From Gammaproteobacteria bacterium (GTDB taxonomy: Bacteria > Pseudomonadota > Gammaproteobacteria > DSM-16500), in NCBI GenBank assembly GCA_013286495.1, contig JABDFQ010000011.1, positions 1-49,501 of the forward strand: DNA of 49,501 bases. The letters are read 5' to 3'. The notes below the pieces were generated by a model. That model was not told the origin of the DNA, made no database searches, and saw only the letters and a program-made list of their open reading frames with translations. Shown piece after piece: positions 1-10,913 of the stretch; positions within the stretch are counted from its first letter, which is position 1; every line of letters begins with the position of its first letter. The translations under genes were made by a program, and so were the position numbers.

Positions 1-336
1 ATGGTGTATGAGCAAGCTCCCATCAACTTGTGTCCACCCGGTGGCGTAAAAGTATTGCGAGCGTTAGGTGAATTATTAGCAATCAATGCTGAGGCTTATG
101 TTGCTGATATGCAGCAAAAAGCAAAATCACCTGCAATTGCTGTTATCCGTGAAGCTGAATGTATTGGTTGCACCAAATGCATACAAGCCTGTCCTGTTGA
201 TGCGATTCTCGGTAGTGCAAAACACATGCAGACCGTGATCAGCAAGCGTCATGATTTGCCGAATCGCCTGACTATATTCAATGTTGGTGTAATGATCCGC
301 AAGCGCATCACCTGCTGTGGAAAATTCAGCAAATAA
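1..336 (+). CDS. rnfB: RnfB-like 4Fe-4S ferredoxin, partial at both ends
   Basis: The frame is open at the left edge, so the upstream part is missing. Residues 8-30 carry the RnfB-type segment with CPPGG, and C54, C57, C60 and C64 form a 4Fe-4S cluster motif (CIGCTKC...CP). RnfB is the ferredoxin subunit of the Rnf electron-transport complex at the inner membrane; short soluble relatives also exist. Similarity stops after about residue 80 (position 240), where a second 4Fe-4S motif should follow. The remaining 31 residues are the antisense of metG, so they are not genuine RnfB sequence. The fragment lies tail to tail with truncated metG, which suggests a rearrangement or assembly chimera. The family call is firm; whether it is functional is doubtful. 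Confidence 0.7.
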   Translation: MVYEQAPINLCPPGGVKVLRALGELLAINAEAYVADMQQKAKSPAIAVIREAECIGCTKCIQACPVDAILGSAKHMQTVISKRHDLPNRLTIFNVGVMIRKRITCCGKFSK

Positions 337-1581
337 TGCTGGATCGATAATCTGTGCGGATAATTCCCCAGCAAAATTTTTATTGATAAAACTCGCACAA
401 CGGCTGGCAATATTAATAAATTTGCCGACAAGATCAGAATTGATGCGTTGAGTAAAATCATCAAAATTAATATCGAGATCTTCAATGCGATCACTTAATT
501 TTGCAGCGAGATAATAACGCAGATATTCCGGTTGCAAATTATTCAGATACGTTCTTGCCTTGATAAAAGTGCCGCGTGATTTCGACATTTTTTGTCCGTC
601 AACGGTGAGAAACCCATTCACATAAATTTTAGTTGGCGTACGATAATGAGCACCTTGTAAAACAGCCGGCCAGAAGAGGGCGTGAAAATAAATAATATCC
701 TTGCCGATAAAATGATATAAATCGACTTTATCTTCCTGTTCCCAGTATTCTGCAAAATTTAAGTCTTTACGCTTATTGCAAAGATTTAAAAAACTCGCCA
801 TGTAACCAATCGGTGCATCAAGCCAGACATAAAAATATTTATCTTTTTCACCCGGAATCTGAAAACCAAAATATGGCGCATCACGTGAAATATCCCATTC
901 CTTCAATCCAGCTTTAAACCATTCATCAAGTTTATTGGTCACTTCCTGTTGCAAATGACCTTGACGTGTCCATTCTTTCAGGAAGCTTTCAAAGTTTTGT
1001 AATTTAAAAAAGAAATGCTCTGATTCTTTTTCAATTGGCTTTTCACCAGATAAAGTGGAATAAGGATTAATTAATTCCGTTGGTAAATAAGTGGTGCCGC
1101 ACACTTCGCAATTATCACCATATTGATCCTTGGCATGACAAACAGGACATTCACCTTTGATGTAACGATCCGGTAAAAACATTTTTTTTACAGGATCATA
1201 TAATTGTGTAATTGTGCGTTTGATAATATTGCCAGCTTCAACCTGACGTTTATAAATTGTTTCCACACATTGCTGATTTTCTGCTGAATGCGTAGTGTGA
1301 TAATTATCAAATTCGACGAGAAAATCCGTGAAATCATTTACCTGTGTCTGATGAATTTGCGCAATCATGTCCGCTGGTGCGAGATGCATTTTTTCTGCCT
1401 GAATCATGATAGGTGTGCCATGTCCATCACTTCCGCAAATATAAAGACAATCATGCCCCAGCATTTTTTGCGTGCGCACCCAGATATCGCCTTGAATTGT
1501 TCCAACCATATGACCAAGATGCAGGGCACCATTGGCATAGGGAAGTGCATTGGTGGCAAGAATTTTACGTTTTGCAGACAT
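127..1581 (-). CDS. metG: Methionyl-tRNA synthetase, C-terminus lost and replaced by out-of-context sequence
   Basis: Class I aminoacyl-tRNA synthetase that charges tRNA-Met. The HIGH-type motif is HLGH (residues 21-24), a zinc knuckle has two CxxC pairs near residues 140-160, and the KMSKS loop is intact. I chose the third of three clustered ATGs (1581) because the AAGGA ribosome site lies about 9 nt upstream of it. Normal MetG-type similarity runs to the MTLAD segment of the anticodon-binding helix bundle (about residue 447). The frame then continues for some 37 residues that are antisense to rnfB. Even short MetG proteins are over 500 residues, so roughly 100 or more C-terminal residues are missing. 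Loss of this region from an essential gene makes a breakpoint or misassembly at about 238-243 likely. It is divergent from mrp. Confidence 0.85.
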   Translation of the reverse strand: MSAKRKILATNALPYANGALHLGHMVGTIQGDIWVRTQKMLGHDCLYICGSDGHGTPIMIQAEKMHLAPADMIAQIHQTQVNDFTDFLVEFDNYHTTHSAENQQCVETIYKRQVEAGNIIKRTITQLYDPVKKMFLPDRYIKGECPVCHAKDQYGDNCEVCGTTYLPTELINPYSTLSGEKPIEKESEHFFFKLQNFESFLKEWTRQGHLQQEVTNKLDEWFKAGLKEWDISRDAPYFGFQIPGEKDKYFYVWLDAPIGYMASFLNLCNKRKDLNFAEYWEQEDKVDLYHFIGKDIIYFHALFWPAVLQGAHYRTPTKIYVNGFLTVDGQKMSKSRGTFIKARTYLNNLQPEYLRYYLAAKLSDRIEDLDINFDDFTQRINSDLVGKFINIASRCASFINKNFAGELSAQIIDPALFAEFSTAGDALADHYTNIEYSQAIRQIMTLADHGLHVFCTTENRINRTGLYAFGATNTFSFTDNSNCR

Positions 1582-1654
1582 TGACATCATTCCTTCTTCT
1601 TTTGTAAAAAAGTGCTAAAGTATACCAAATTCAAATTCGCGTGGAGAGTAGATT

Positions 1655-2428
1655 GTGTTGCCGAGAAATGTAAAAAAATTAATCGCTGTCGCATCCGGCA
1701 AAGGTGGTGTAGGTAAATCTACTGTCGCAATCAATTTAGCTATCGCACTTGCCAAATCTGGTGCAAAAGTCGGATTACTGGATGCGGATATTTATGGTCC
1801 GAGTCAACCGATTATGCTGGGTTCAGTGGGTGCAAAACCTGTTATAGAAAACAGGACAATTCAGCCAATTATTCGTCATGGGATTCAATCCATTTCCATT
1901 GGCAATCTGGTGGATGGTCAAGCAGCGATGATGTGGCGTGGCCCGATGCTGGGAAAAGTGCTGGAACAATTAATGTTTGATACTGTCTGGGATGCAGATT
2001 ATCTGATTGTCGATTTACCACCAGGCACAGGAGATGTGCAATTAACTTTATGTCAGAAAATGGCAGTGAGTGGCGCAGTGATTGTGACAACGCCGCAGGA
2101 CCTTGCATTATCCGATGTTAGTCGTGCATGTGAAATGTTTCGCAAATTAAATGTTCCCATTCTGGGTGTGGTTGAAAATATGAGTCATTACCACTGTGCG
2201 CATTGTGGCAATGAAGCAAAACTGTTTGGCGAAGGTGGTGGTGAGAAATTAGCGAAAGAATTTGCGGTGGAATTACTGGCGAGCATTCCACTCGATATTC
2301 AAATACGTGAGATGACAGACAACGGCCAACCACCTGCAAGTGATAATCATGAGTCAGCAAAATCATTTTTTATTCTGGCAGAGAAAGTAAGTAGTAAATT
2401 AACACTAGAAAAACAGATATCGCAGTAG
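1655..2428 (+). CDS. mrp: Mrp/ApbC-type Fe-S cluster carrier ATPase
   Basis: Cytosolic P-loop NTPase of the Mrp/NBP35 family that binds and delivers Fe-S clusters to apoproteins. Residues 14-23 are the deviant Walker A GSGKGGVGKST-type loop, LIVDLPPGTGD is the switch/Walker B segment, and a CAHC pair near residue 180 is the expected bridging cluster ligand motif. At 257 residues it lacks the N-terminal MIP18/DUF59 domain of longer enterobacterial homologues, which is common for short forms. The start is GTG at 1655, with GGAGAG six bases upstream. It is transcribed divergently from metG and followed by a long palindrome. Confidence 0.92.
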   Translation: MLPRNVKKLIAVASGKGGVGKSTVAINLAIALAKSGAKVGLLDADIYGPSQPIMLGSVGAKPVIENRTIQPIIRHGIQSISIGNLVDGQAAMMWRGPMLGKVLEQLMFDTVWDADYLIVDLPPGTGDVQLTLCQKMAVSGAVIVTTPQDLALSDVSRACEMFRKLNVPILGVVENMSHYHCAHCGNEAKLFGEGGGEKLAKEFAVELLASIPLDIQIREMTDNGQPPASDNHESAKSFFILAEKVSSKLTLEKQISQ

Positions 2429-2437
2429 GTTATTAGG

Positions 2438-2625
2438 TTAGCCATTGGGATATCGATGCATAAACTGAAGTGACGTCGTCCCGCGGCTTGTCCGCGGGAT
2501 CCAGCGTAAAACAAGGTTAGTTAAAAACCCTGGATCCCGCGGACAAGCCGCGGGACGACGTCCTTCTGCGGACAAGCCGCGGGACGACGTCACTTCAGTT
2601 TATGCATCGATATCCCAATGACTAA
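2438..2625. repeat. Long palindromic intergenic repeat with a duplicated right arm
   Basis: Outer arms 2438-2495 and 2568-2625 pair over 58 nt with one mismatch. The left arm can also pair perfectly over 31 nt (2474-2504) with an inner copy at 2530-2560, because the right arm holds two tandem copies of the CGCGGACAAGCCGCGGGACG unit. Two alternative hairpins are therefore possible. The GTCCCGCGGCTTGTCCGCGG core resembles dispersed palindromes seen in intracellular bacteria. It sits between mrp and dcd, both on the plus strand, and may act as a transcript barrier; that role is inferred. Confidence 0.9.
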
Positions 2626-2653
2626 TCCGCACATTTAAAAAAGGAGAGAACAC

Positions 2654-3220
2654 ATGAGCATTAAATCAGACAAGTGGATTCGTCGCATGGCAATTGAAAA
2701 TGGCATGATCGAACCCTTTCAACCTTCACAAGTGCGCGCAGGAGATAATGGCAATATTGTATCGCACGGCACTTCCAGTTACGGATATGACATTCGTTGC
2801 TCGCGTGAATTTAAAATATTTACTAATATTAATTCCGCAATCGTTGATCCAAAAAATTTTCAGCCAGAAAGTTTTGTTAATCTTGAAGCAGATGTCTGCA
2901 TTATTCCACCGAACTCATTTGCACTTGCTCGCAGTGTTGAATATTTTCGTATACCGCGTAATGTGCTGGTAATTTGTCTGGGTAAATCCACTTATGCGCG
3001 TTGCGGAATTATCGTGAATGTCACACCGCTTGAACCAGAATGGGAAGGACATATCACACTCGAATTTTCCAATACCACACCATTGCCTGCAAAAATTTAC
3101 GCAAACGAAGGCGTCGCGCAGCTTATTTTTCTGGAATCGGATGAAGTCTGTGAAATATCGTATAAAGACAAGAATGGCAAATATCAGGGACAACGCGGCG
3201 TTACACTGCCGATTACATAA
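2654..3220 (+). CDS. dcd: dCTP deaminase
   Basis: Deaminates dCTP to dUTP, the first step of the main thymidylate supply route in many Gram-negatives. The 188-residue length is typical. The conserved [10 protein letters not shown] segment and the [19 protein letters not shown] block containing the catalytic glutamate are both present, as is the C-terminal GVAQLIF strand. The start ATG follows AAGGAGAGA by a normal gap. It is a single gene flanked by palindromes on both sides. Confidence 0.96.
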   Translation: MSIKSDKWIRRMAIENGMIEPFQPSQVRAGDNGNIVSHGTSSYGYDIRCSREFKIFTNINSAIVDPKNFQPESFVNLEADVCIIPPNSFALARSVEYFRIPRNVLVICLGKSTYARCGIIVNVTPLEPEWEGHITLEFSNTTPLPAKIYANEGVAQLIFLESDEVCEISYKDKNGKYQGQRGVTLPIT

Positions 3221-3229
3221 AAAATCAGG

Positions 3230-3342
3230 GAGAGCTGTTATCACCGTGATCCGTAAACGTGAACGTTTGCGTTACCGGTTTTTTTGATGGGGGAAAAGAC
3301 GGTAACGCAAACGTTCACGTTTACGGATCACGTATAGCTCTC
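3230..3342. repeat. Palindromic repeat downstream of dcd
   Basis: Perfect 32-bp arms (3246-3277 and 3300-3331) enclose a 22-nt loop that has a T-run on one side and an A-run on the other. Pairing continues imperfectly outward to 3230 and 3342 through GAGAGCT/AGCTCTC ends. The arm sequence is unrelated to the other hairpins in this window. It may act as a terminator or mRNA stabiliser for dcd, which is inferred from position only. Confidence 0.88.
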
Positions 3343-3412
3343 AGTCGTACCAAGTTTGAGTATTCTCCCTATCCGTGCTAGCATGCGCCTCCCCAAAACG
3401 GTGGAATTAGCC

Positions 3413-4006
3413 ATGTTACACGCATTAGAAAATCCTTTTAAAAAGCAATTTGTTATTGGTGCAATGCAATATACGCTCACCAAAACAGAAGTTAGCTTTG
3501 GCAAGGTTAAAAAACCTGATCAATATAAAACCGTTAAATTTAATGAAATTTATCCCTGTTTTGAAGTGCAGGAATATTTTCCTGTAGAAATGTTATGGTT
3601 TTTTATTGTTTCAGTGATTGGACTCTTAATTGCTTTGTATTGTGTATTCATGCTGGATGTGACGATTAATCGTCATTTGATGGCCATGCTGGCTGGTTGC
3701 TGTTTCTTTTCCTTGTACGAGGGTTTTAAGGATTATACGCGTGAATTTCGTTTTGATTATTATTTCGAGGAAGGGCCCGCATTAATTATTAAATATACAA
3801 AAAAAACCAAAACAGAAGCAGAAAATCTTGCGAACCTGATTTCAACTTACAGCATGAATTGCGATAAATCTCCAAAATTTATTAATGCCAGTTTGAATCG
3901 TTATGGTTTGCTGACAGAAAGAGAACACGCTTTGATGATGATAAAAATAAAAGAAAATGAATTGTCACGATCCTGTAAAGATGTTATTCCGATTGGAGGT
4001 AATTAA
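3413..4006 (+). CDS. Putative membrane protein with two transmembrane segments (first of a related pair)
   Basis: I do not recognise this 197-residue protein. It has a soluble N-terminal part, a hydrophobic hairpin (MLWFFIVSVIGLLIALYCVF, then HLMAMLAGCCFFSLYEGF) and a charged C-terminal domain ending in a helical segment around GLLTEREHALMMIKIKENEL. I chose ATG 3413 because GGTGGA lies 8 bases upstream; a TTG at 3356 is possible but has no good ribosome site. The next gene begins 1 nt after its stop and has the same architecture, so the two probably form a translationally coupled operon and may be paralogues that work together at the inner membrane. Confidence 0.7.
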   Translation: MLHALENPFKKQFVIGAMQYTLTKTEVSFGKVKKPDQYKTVKFNEIYPCFEVQEYFPVEMLWFFIVSVIGLLIALYCVFMLDVTINRHLMAMLAGCCFFSLYEGFKDYTREFRFDYYFEEGPALIIKYTKKTKTEAENLANLISTYSMNCDKSPKFINASLNRYGLLTEREHALMMIKIKENELSRSCKDVIPIGGN

Positions 4007-4007
4007 T

Positions 4008-4580
4008 ATGGCTTTCGAACAACATCGTTTTCCAGCGACAAAAGTCAGTATTAAATGGATGGAGAATGGTTTATTAAGTTTTCATTACCGATCCTTTAAT
4101 AAAAAAATTACGAAGCTCATCAAGCTAATTTATTTAAGTGAAAATAGTCACGTGTTACGTCATCCTTCTTTTATCACAGGTTTTATTTCTGCGATGGGTG
4201 TTATATTGCTTGCCTTGTTGCCGATTGCATTTGTTTCGCGTCCAGAAACATTTCCTGCAACGAGTGCATTCATTGTTGCTGAATCAGGATTGGCGTTGCT
4301 GACTTTATTTTTTATGACTCATTTTGCATTGTCATTTCGCAAAAAAATGACGTTTTATTATAAAAACGGTGAAGTTGCATTTTCCATTGGGATGAATGAG
4401 AAATTGCAATTATTTCAAAATGAATTAACCAAAAAAATTATGGAATCAGTCGTGACTGATGACAATAAATCCCTGCAGTCATTAAAAACAGAAATTTCAC
4501 AATTAACAAAATCAGGAATTATTAGTCGCGAATTTGAAAATATTTTGCAGGAACGGTTGTTGCAAATTAATCATATTTAG
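4008..4580 (+). CDS. Putative membrane protein with two transmembrane segments (second of a related pair)
   Basis: Unrecognised 190-residue protein. Two hydrophobic segments (about residues 50-70 and 80-105) are followed by a basic loop and a helical C-terminal domain. The layout matches the preceding protein: soluble N-terminus, hairpin, and an end of the type LTKSGIISREFENILQERL, similar to GLLTEREHALMMIKIKENEL in the neighbour. The start ATG has GGAGGT seven bases upstream, located inside the last codons of the upstream gene. Function unknown. Confidence 0.72.
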   Translation: MAFEQHRFPATKVSIKWMENGLLSFHYRSFNKKITKLIKLIYLSENSHVLRHPSFITGFISAMGVILLALLPIAFVSRPETFPATSAFIVAESGLALLTLFFMTHFALSFRKKMTFYYKNGEVAFSIGMNEKLQLFQNELTKKIMESVVTDDNKSLQSLKTEISQLTKSGIISREFENILQERLLQINHI

Positions 4581-4590
4581 CGGGAATTAT

Positions 4591-4613
4591 CGCTGCTTCC
4601 TGAAGAAGCAGCG
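4591..4613. terminator. Short hairpin between convergent genes
   Basis: A 9-bp perfect stem (CGCTGCTTC/GAAGCAGCG) with a 5-nt loop lies between the plus-strand membrane gene ending at 4580 and ihfB ending at 4623 on the minus strand. No clear T-run follows on either side, so a terminator role is plausible but unproven. Confidence 0.4.
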
Positions 4614-4622
4614 AGTGCGTCG

Positions 4623-4964
4623 TTATTCAGTTTCGTCATCGAGATCAGCTTGAGAGACAGTTTCAATTGTCACATTGCGGCGATTTTCATTTACTTTTTC
4701 CCTTAATTCCTTGCCTGGCTTGAAGTGCGCGGCATATTTGGGATTAGTGATGAGTTTTTCACCGGTTTTTGGGTTATGTGCTCGTCTTGGTGGTCTGAAA
4801 TGCAAATTAAAACTGCCAAAACCGCGAATTTCAATTCTTCCGCCTTGACTGAGTGTGTCGCTCATATGATCAATTATATGATTGACGCTGAGTGCGATAT
4901 CTTTTTCAGGAAGATGAGGAAAGTGCTTGCTGAGTTCGGCGATGAGTTGTGATTTGATCAGCAT
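4623..4964 (-). CDS. ihfB: Integration host factor beta-type DNA-bending protein
   Basis: HU/IHF-family protein that bends DNA. The helical N-terminus (MLIKSQLIAELSKHFPHLPE) and the beta-arm block RIEIRGFGSFNLHFRPPRRA followed by NPKTGEK match IHF-beta rather than HU. Normal IhfB is about 94 residues; this one has 113 because of an acidic C-terminal tail (ETVSQADLDDETE). IHF acts as a heterodimer with IhfA, which is not in the window. The ArnT-like gene lies upstream on the same strand, about 90 nt away. Confidence 0.9.
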   Translation of the reverse strand: MLIKSQLIAELSKHFPHLPEKDIALSVNHIIDHMSDTLSQGGRIEIRGFGSFNLHFRPPRRAHNPKTGEKLITNPKYAAHFKPGKELREKVNENRRNVTIETVSQADLDDETE

Positions 4965-5057
4965 ATTTGTTCAGCCGCCTCCATGTATTAGTATGGTTTC
5001 AATATATAACTCAAGAGTTTAGCAAGTCAAGCAAGGTAAAACCCGTAAAAAAAATCA

Positions 5058-6749
5058 TTATTTCCTGGTATTAACCTGTGACGCCGAATAAATCTGATTG
5101 CTAATCAAAATGTTATTAATCGTCTCCATAATGATGTAATGCCGCTCGTGCGGATGTTTGACCATAAATTTTTTATATTCATCCTTTCCCATGAGCGCAT
5201 AAACATGTTTATGACTATGCCAACGCTTCCAGAAGGTTAAATCATTTACCATCCAGTCGCGCACATCCTGATGCTGCATGCCGTAAGTTAATTCATTTTT
5301 CCAGTTTAATATCGTGATCTGGCGTTGCAGATAAAAAGGCAAATCCTGGTAATACTGGTTGTAAACCACGACTTCATCTTGAGGCATGAGCACATGATTC
5401 AGGCGATTGGCTATAGGTAGAATACTCCTGGTATCGATGGCGGGCATGGAAGCAAATGTCATTAATAAAAATAATGCAGCAGTGGCAATCAGAATAATGA
5501 TGGCTTTACGCAATTGACGATAGAAATAACCAGTGAGTATCGTACCTGCTACTAATATGCTTGCTGCTGATGTCAGTAACAGGATCGCATGTTGTGGATC
5601 AGGTAAAACATTGTGACGTGGAAAATATAGGCAAATATAACCTGTCAGCAAGGAAGCAAAAAAAAGAAAAATTAATCCAGCTGTTGTGCCGCGAGTATAT
5701 TTTTGCTGGATAGCTAATCGCAAATAACGTGCCGTTAAAATCGCAAATGGAGGAAAGACAGGCAAAATATAGGGAATTAATTTTGATTTTGATACCGAGA
5801 AAAAAATAAAAATGAGTATTGCCCATAAAAAAAAGAATAATTCTTTTGCATGTTCATGACGATCACGCCAGATATCTGTGATGGTTTTTGCCAGTGCTTG
5901 CGGAAGAAAAACAATCCATGGAAAAAATCCAATAATAAAAGCAGGAATGAAAAACCAGACAGGTTGATAATGTCCAATTTTGAGCATCGTATAACGAAGG
6001 AAATGTTGCTTGATAAAATAAAAATAAAAAAATTCAGGATGGCGCCATTGCACGAGCAAATGCCAGGGTAGTGTCAGGATAAAAAATATCAGCAAGCAGG
6101 AAGGAAGATAAATCCGCAACAGCAAGCGCCATTTTCCCAGCAAGGCAATCCATAGCGCAATAATCATGGCGGGAAAGACAATGCCGATTAAACCTTTGGT
6201 CAACATGGCGCCAGCTGCAAAGACAGCAGCAGCCCAAAGGTAAGCGCGGACAGGTGTGGCAGAATTTACACCCAGCAGAAAGCAATACAATGTGAGCGCA
6301 AGAAAAAGAGTGACTGGCAGATCAAGTGTGATCATATGTGTCATGACAAAATACAAAGTGCTGGTACCTAGAATGAATGCAGCCAGCAAGCCAGTTGCGC
6401 GGTCATATAATGAACGCACTGTGCCATAAGTCGCGAGACAACCCAGCAATCCCAATAAGGCATTCACGCTGCGTATCGCCCATAAATTTAAACCGCCCAG
6501 ATGAATGGCGAATGATTCCAGCCAGTAAAATAGGACTGGTTTTTCAAAATATTTGACGCCATTCAGAAAAGGAGTGACATAGTCGCCGCGCGCCACCATT
6601 TCGCGTGCGATTTCAGCATAGCGACCTTCGTCGGGTACAAAAAGAGGACGCGATCCCAGCAGGATGAAATATAATCCACCCAGCACGAGGGTAATCAGCA
6701 AAATATCTTTTAACCAGGATGCCTGTTGTTGAGGGAATGGTTGATGCAT
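5058..6749 (-). CDS. ArnT/PMT-family lipid-linked sugar glycosyltransferase
   Basis: 563-residue integral membrane protein with about a dozen hydrophobic segments. The N-terminal RPLFVPDEGRYAEIAREM segment (acidic pair D40-E41) is the hallmark of the ArnT/PMT superfamily (GT83/GT39-like), enzymes that move sugars from undecaprenyl-phosphate to lipid A or proteins in the periplasm. The length is close to enterobacterial ArnT (about 550). The other genes of the aminoarabinose pathway are absent here, so the donor sugar is unknown and I withhold the symbol. The ATG at 6749 follows a minus-strand promoter region next to a very long hairpin. Confidence 0.82.
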   Translation of the reverse strand: MHQPFPQQQASWLKDILLITLVLGGLYFILLGSRPLFVPDEGRYAEIAREMVARGDYVTPFLNGVKYFEKPVLFYWLESFAIHLGGLNLWAIRSVNALLGLLGCLATYGTVRSLYDRATGLLAAFILGTSTLYFVMTHMITLDLPVTLFLALTLYCFLLGVNSATPVRAYLWAAAVFAAGAMLTKGLIGIVFPAMIIALWIALLGKWRLLLRIYLPSCLLIFFILTLPWHLLVQWRHPEFFYFYFIKQHFLRYTMLKIGHYQPVWFFIPAFIIGFFPWIVFLPQALAKTITDIWRDRHEHAKELFFFLWAILIFIFFSVSKSKLIPYILPVFPPFAILTARYLRLAIQQKYTRGTTAGLIFLFFASLLTGYICLYFPRHNVLPDPQHAILLLTSAASILVAGTILTGYFYRQLRKAIIILIATAALFLLMTFASMPAIDTRSILPIANRLNHVLMPQDEVVVYNQYYQDLPFYLQRQITILNWKNELTYGMQHQDVRDWMVNDLTFWKRWHSHKHVYALMGKDEYKKFMVKHPHERHYIIMETINNILISNQIYSASQVNTRK

Positions 6750-6823
6750 TATCCAGACTCAAAACGCCAGAATTTAACATAAACGTTAAAAAACTCAAAT
6801 TCTGGTGGAGTGAAGTATATAAT

Positions 6824-7032
6824 ACCGGCGCTGAGTGGTGGGGCTGTTGGGGTCGCATCTCGACTTCGCCCTTACCGGCAGCGTGATTGATTCACTTTGG
6901 TTTTTTAGCAAATAAAGCGCAGGAGGCCGGAGGCCGACGAGCCATTGCTAAAAAACCAAAGTGAATCAATCACGCTGCCGGTAAGGGCGAAGTCGAGATG
7001 CGACCCCAACAGCCCCACCACTCAGCGCCGGT
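6824..7032. repeat. 88-33-88 perfect hairpin element, copy 1
   Basis: Two perfect 88-nt inverted arms (6824-6911 and 6945-7032) enclose a 33-nt loop (6912-6944) that itself contains a small GGCC-GGA-GGCC hairpin. It fills almost the whole divergent gap between the ArnT-like gene and hda, ending 23 nt before the hda start. A second copy at 17347-17555 has the same arm and loop lengths and an identical loop, but diverged arms that are again perfectly complementary. No transposase lies nearby and I see no convincing target-site duplication. Confidence 0.95.
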
Positions 7033-7055
7033 AACTTTATTTCAGGATATTTGCA

Positions 7056-9348
<2,293 letters not shown>

Positions 9349-9357
9349 GATATCTGA

Positions 9358-10113
9358 ATGAAAATTTTAATTAGCAATGACGACGGTGTACACGCTCCTG
9401 GTCTTGCGAAACTTGCAAACGTATTGGGAAAATTCGCCGATATCACCGTGGTTGCACCCGATCGCAATCGTAGTGGCGTCAGCAACTCCCTGACACTGGA
9501 AAATCCTTTGCGCGTCGTCACCGCAACCAATGGTTTTTTTAGCGTGAATGGCACACCAACAGATTGTGTCCACCTTGCAGTAACAGGATTATTGAAAGAA
9601 ATGCCAGACATGGTTGTTTCTGGCATCAATGAAGGCTCCAATCTGAGCGACGATGTTCTCTATTCAGGAACAGTTGCCGCCGCAACAGAAGGCCGTTTTC
9701 TTGGATTACCTTCCGTTGCCATTTCTCTCGCCGGCCCACGTTGCGAACATTACGATACCGCAGCACAAGTCGCAAAAGTATTGGTGGAAAGACTACGCCA
9801 AACACCATTAACCTCAGATACCATTCTCAATGTGAATGTGCCAGATTTGCCTTATTCCGAATTACGCGGTGTACAAGTAACACGATTAGGCACACGACAT
9901 ATCGCAGAACCTACCATCAAGGCAGTCGATCCACGTGGTAGAAAAATATATTGGGTAGGCCCGCCTGGCACGGAACAGGATGCAGGACCGGGAACAGATT
10001 TTTATGCAGTCAATACCGGCTATGTGTCAGTGACACCTCTGCACGTTGATTTGACACATTACAAAGTGCTGGATGAGTTATCTACCTGGGTGCAATTCCT
10101 GCAAATTGGATAG
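9358..10113 (+). CDS. surE: 5'/3'-nucleotidase SurE
   Basis: Metal-dependent survival-protein phosphatase acting on nucleoside monophosphates and short polyphosphates. The N-terminal ILISNDDG motif with the paired aspartates, the [15 protein letters not shown] segment and the [20 protein letters not shown] block containing the metal-binding asparagine are all present. The 251-residue length is usual. It sits in a compact eno-ftsB-surE-nlpD-rpoS run; ispD, ispF, truD and pcm, which often lie in this region in other Gammaproteobacteria, are absent here. Confidence 0.96.
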   Translation: MKILISNDDGVHAPGLAKLANVLGKFADITVVAPDRNRSGVSNSLTLENPLRVVTATNGFFSVNGTPTDCVHLAVTGLLKEMPDMVVSGINEGSNLSDDVLYSGTVAAATEGRFLGLPSVAISLAGPRCEHYDTAAQVAKVLVERLRQTPLTSDTILNVNVPDLPYSELRGVQVTRLGTRHIAEPTIKAVDPRGRKIYWVGPPGTEQDAGPGTDFYAVNTGYVSVTPLHVDLTHYKVLDELSTWVQFLQIG

Positions 10114-10125
10114 GATTAAAAATAC

Positions 10126-10824
10126 GTGAAATTCCTTTATTTCTTCATCGCATTTTTTTTATCGGCATGCAGCACGCATGAGACTTATGCACCTGTGACT
10201 GATTTAAGCCGCGTGGAAAAAGTTCCAGCCGCAGGAAATTATCGTGTACACAAGAGTGATACATTGTATTCCATTGCCTTTCGTTATGGTCTTGATTATC
10301 GCGAACTGGCGGCATGGAACCATATCAAACCTCCCTACACCATACAAAATAATCAACTGATTTCCCTGAATGGGCATAAGACATATGCAAAACCTGCGCC
10401 TGTCAGCATACAAAGAGCTGCTACGCAACCCATCACCAGTGAACCGCATTATACCGTTGCCGCATGGCGCTGGCCTGCACGTGGCAAAGTGATACGTGGA
10501 TTTTCACCCAGCAATAAAGGCATTAATATTGCAGGTGTTAGTGGTGAGTCAATTTATGCAACGGCTGCAGGCAAGGTGGTTTATAGCGGAGACGGCCTGC
10601 GTGGCTATGGCAATCTGGTCATAATTAAACACAATAACCTTTATCTATCAGCTTATGCGCATTGCCGTAAATTACTGGTACAGGATGGGGATTGGGTGAA
10701 GCAAGGACAAAAAATTGCCGAAATGGGCAAGACAGGAACAGATCAAACCATGCTGCATTTTGAAATAAGACGAGCGGGTAAACCGGTTAATCCTCTCTCA
10801 TTGTTTTTACACGAAAACAAGTAA
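10126..10824 (+). CDS. nlpD: Lipoprotein NlpD: LysM plus degenerate LytM domain
   Basis: Outer-membrane lipoprotein that activates the amidase AmiC during cell separation. Signal peptide with lipobox LSAC (Cys15), a LysM peptidoglycan-binding domain (YRVHKSDTLYSIAFRYGL...) and a C-terminal LytM/M23 domain. The first zinc-ligand motif is replaced (KGINIAG instead of an HxxxD type), as in other NlpD proteins, so it is an activator rather than a peptidase. The start is GTG 10126, with TAGGAT upstream. It lies directly upstream of rpoS, as in most Gammaproteobacteria. Confidence 0.92.
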   Translation: MKFLYFFIAFFLSACSTHETYAPVTDLSRVEKVPAAGNYRVHKSDTLYSIAFRYGLDYRELAAWNHIKPPYTIQNNQLISLNGHKTYAKPAPVSIQRAATQPITSEPHYTVAAWRWPARGKVIRGFSPSNKGINIAGVSGESIYATAAGKVVYSGDGLRGYGNLVIIKHNNLYLSAYAHCRKLLVQDGDWVKQGQKIAEMGKTGTDQTMLHFEIRRAGKPVNPLSLFLHENK

Positions 10825-10871
10825 GTATAGTACAAATACCGAATTTTGCCATATCAGGCAGGCATTCAAGT

Positions 10872-10877
10872 TATAAT
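10872..10877 (+). promoter_or_regulatory. Candidate -10 element for rpoS
   Basis: TATAAT lies 36 nt upstream of the rpoS start. The best upstream match is TTGCCA at 10846-10851, with a rather long 20-nt spacer, so the -35 assignment is weak. In other species the main rpoS promoter lies inside nlpD, so this may be an additional one. Confidence 0.35.
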
Positions 10878-10913
10878 ATAGGTTATTAGTTTAATTTTTA
10901 ATGAGGTTGGAGA

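Noticed and set aside
2438..2625. CRISPR array
   Set aside because: Repeats are inverted and adjacent, with no regular spacers; no cas gene in the window.
6824..7032. Classical insertion sequence or MITE
   Set aside because: No transposase and no clear target-site duplication at either end; arms extend to the ends with no distinct terminal repeat apart from the stem itself.
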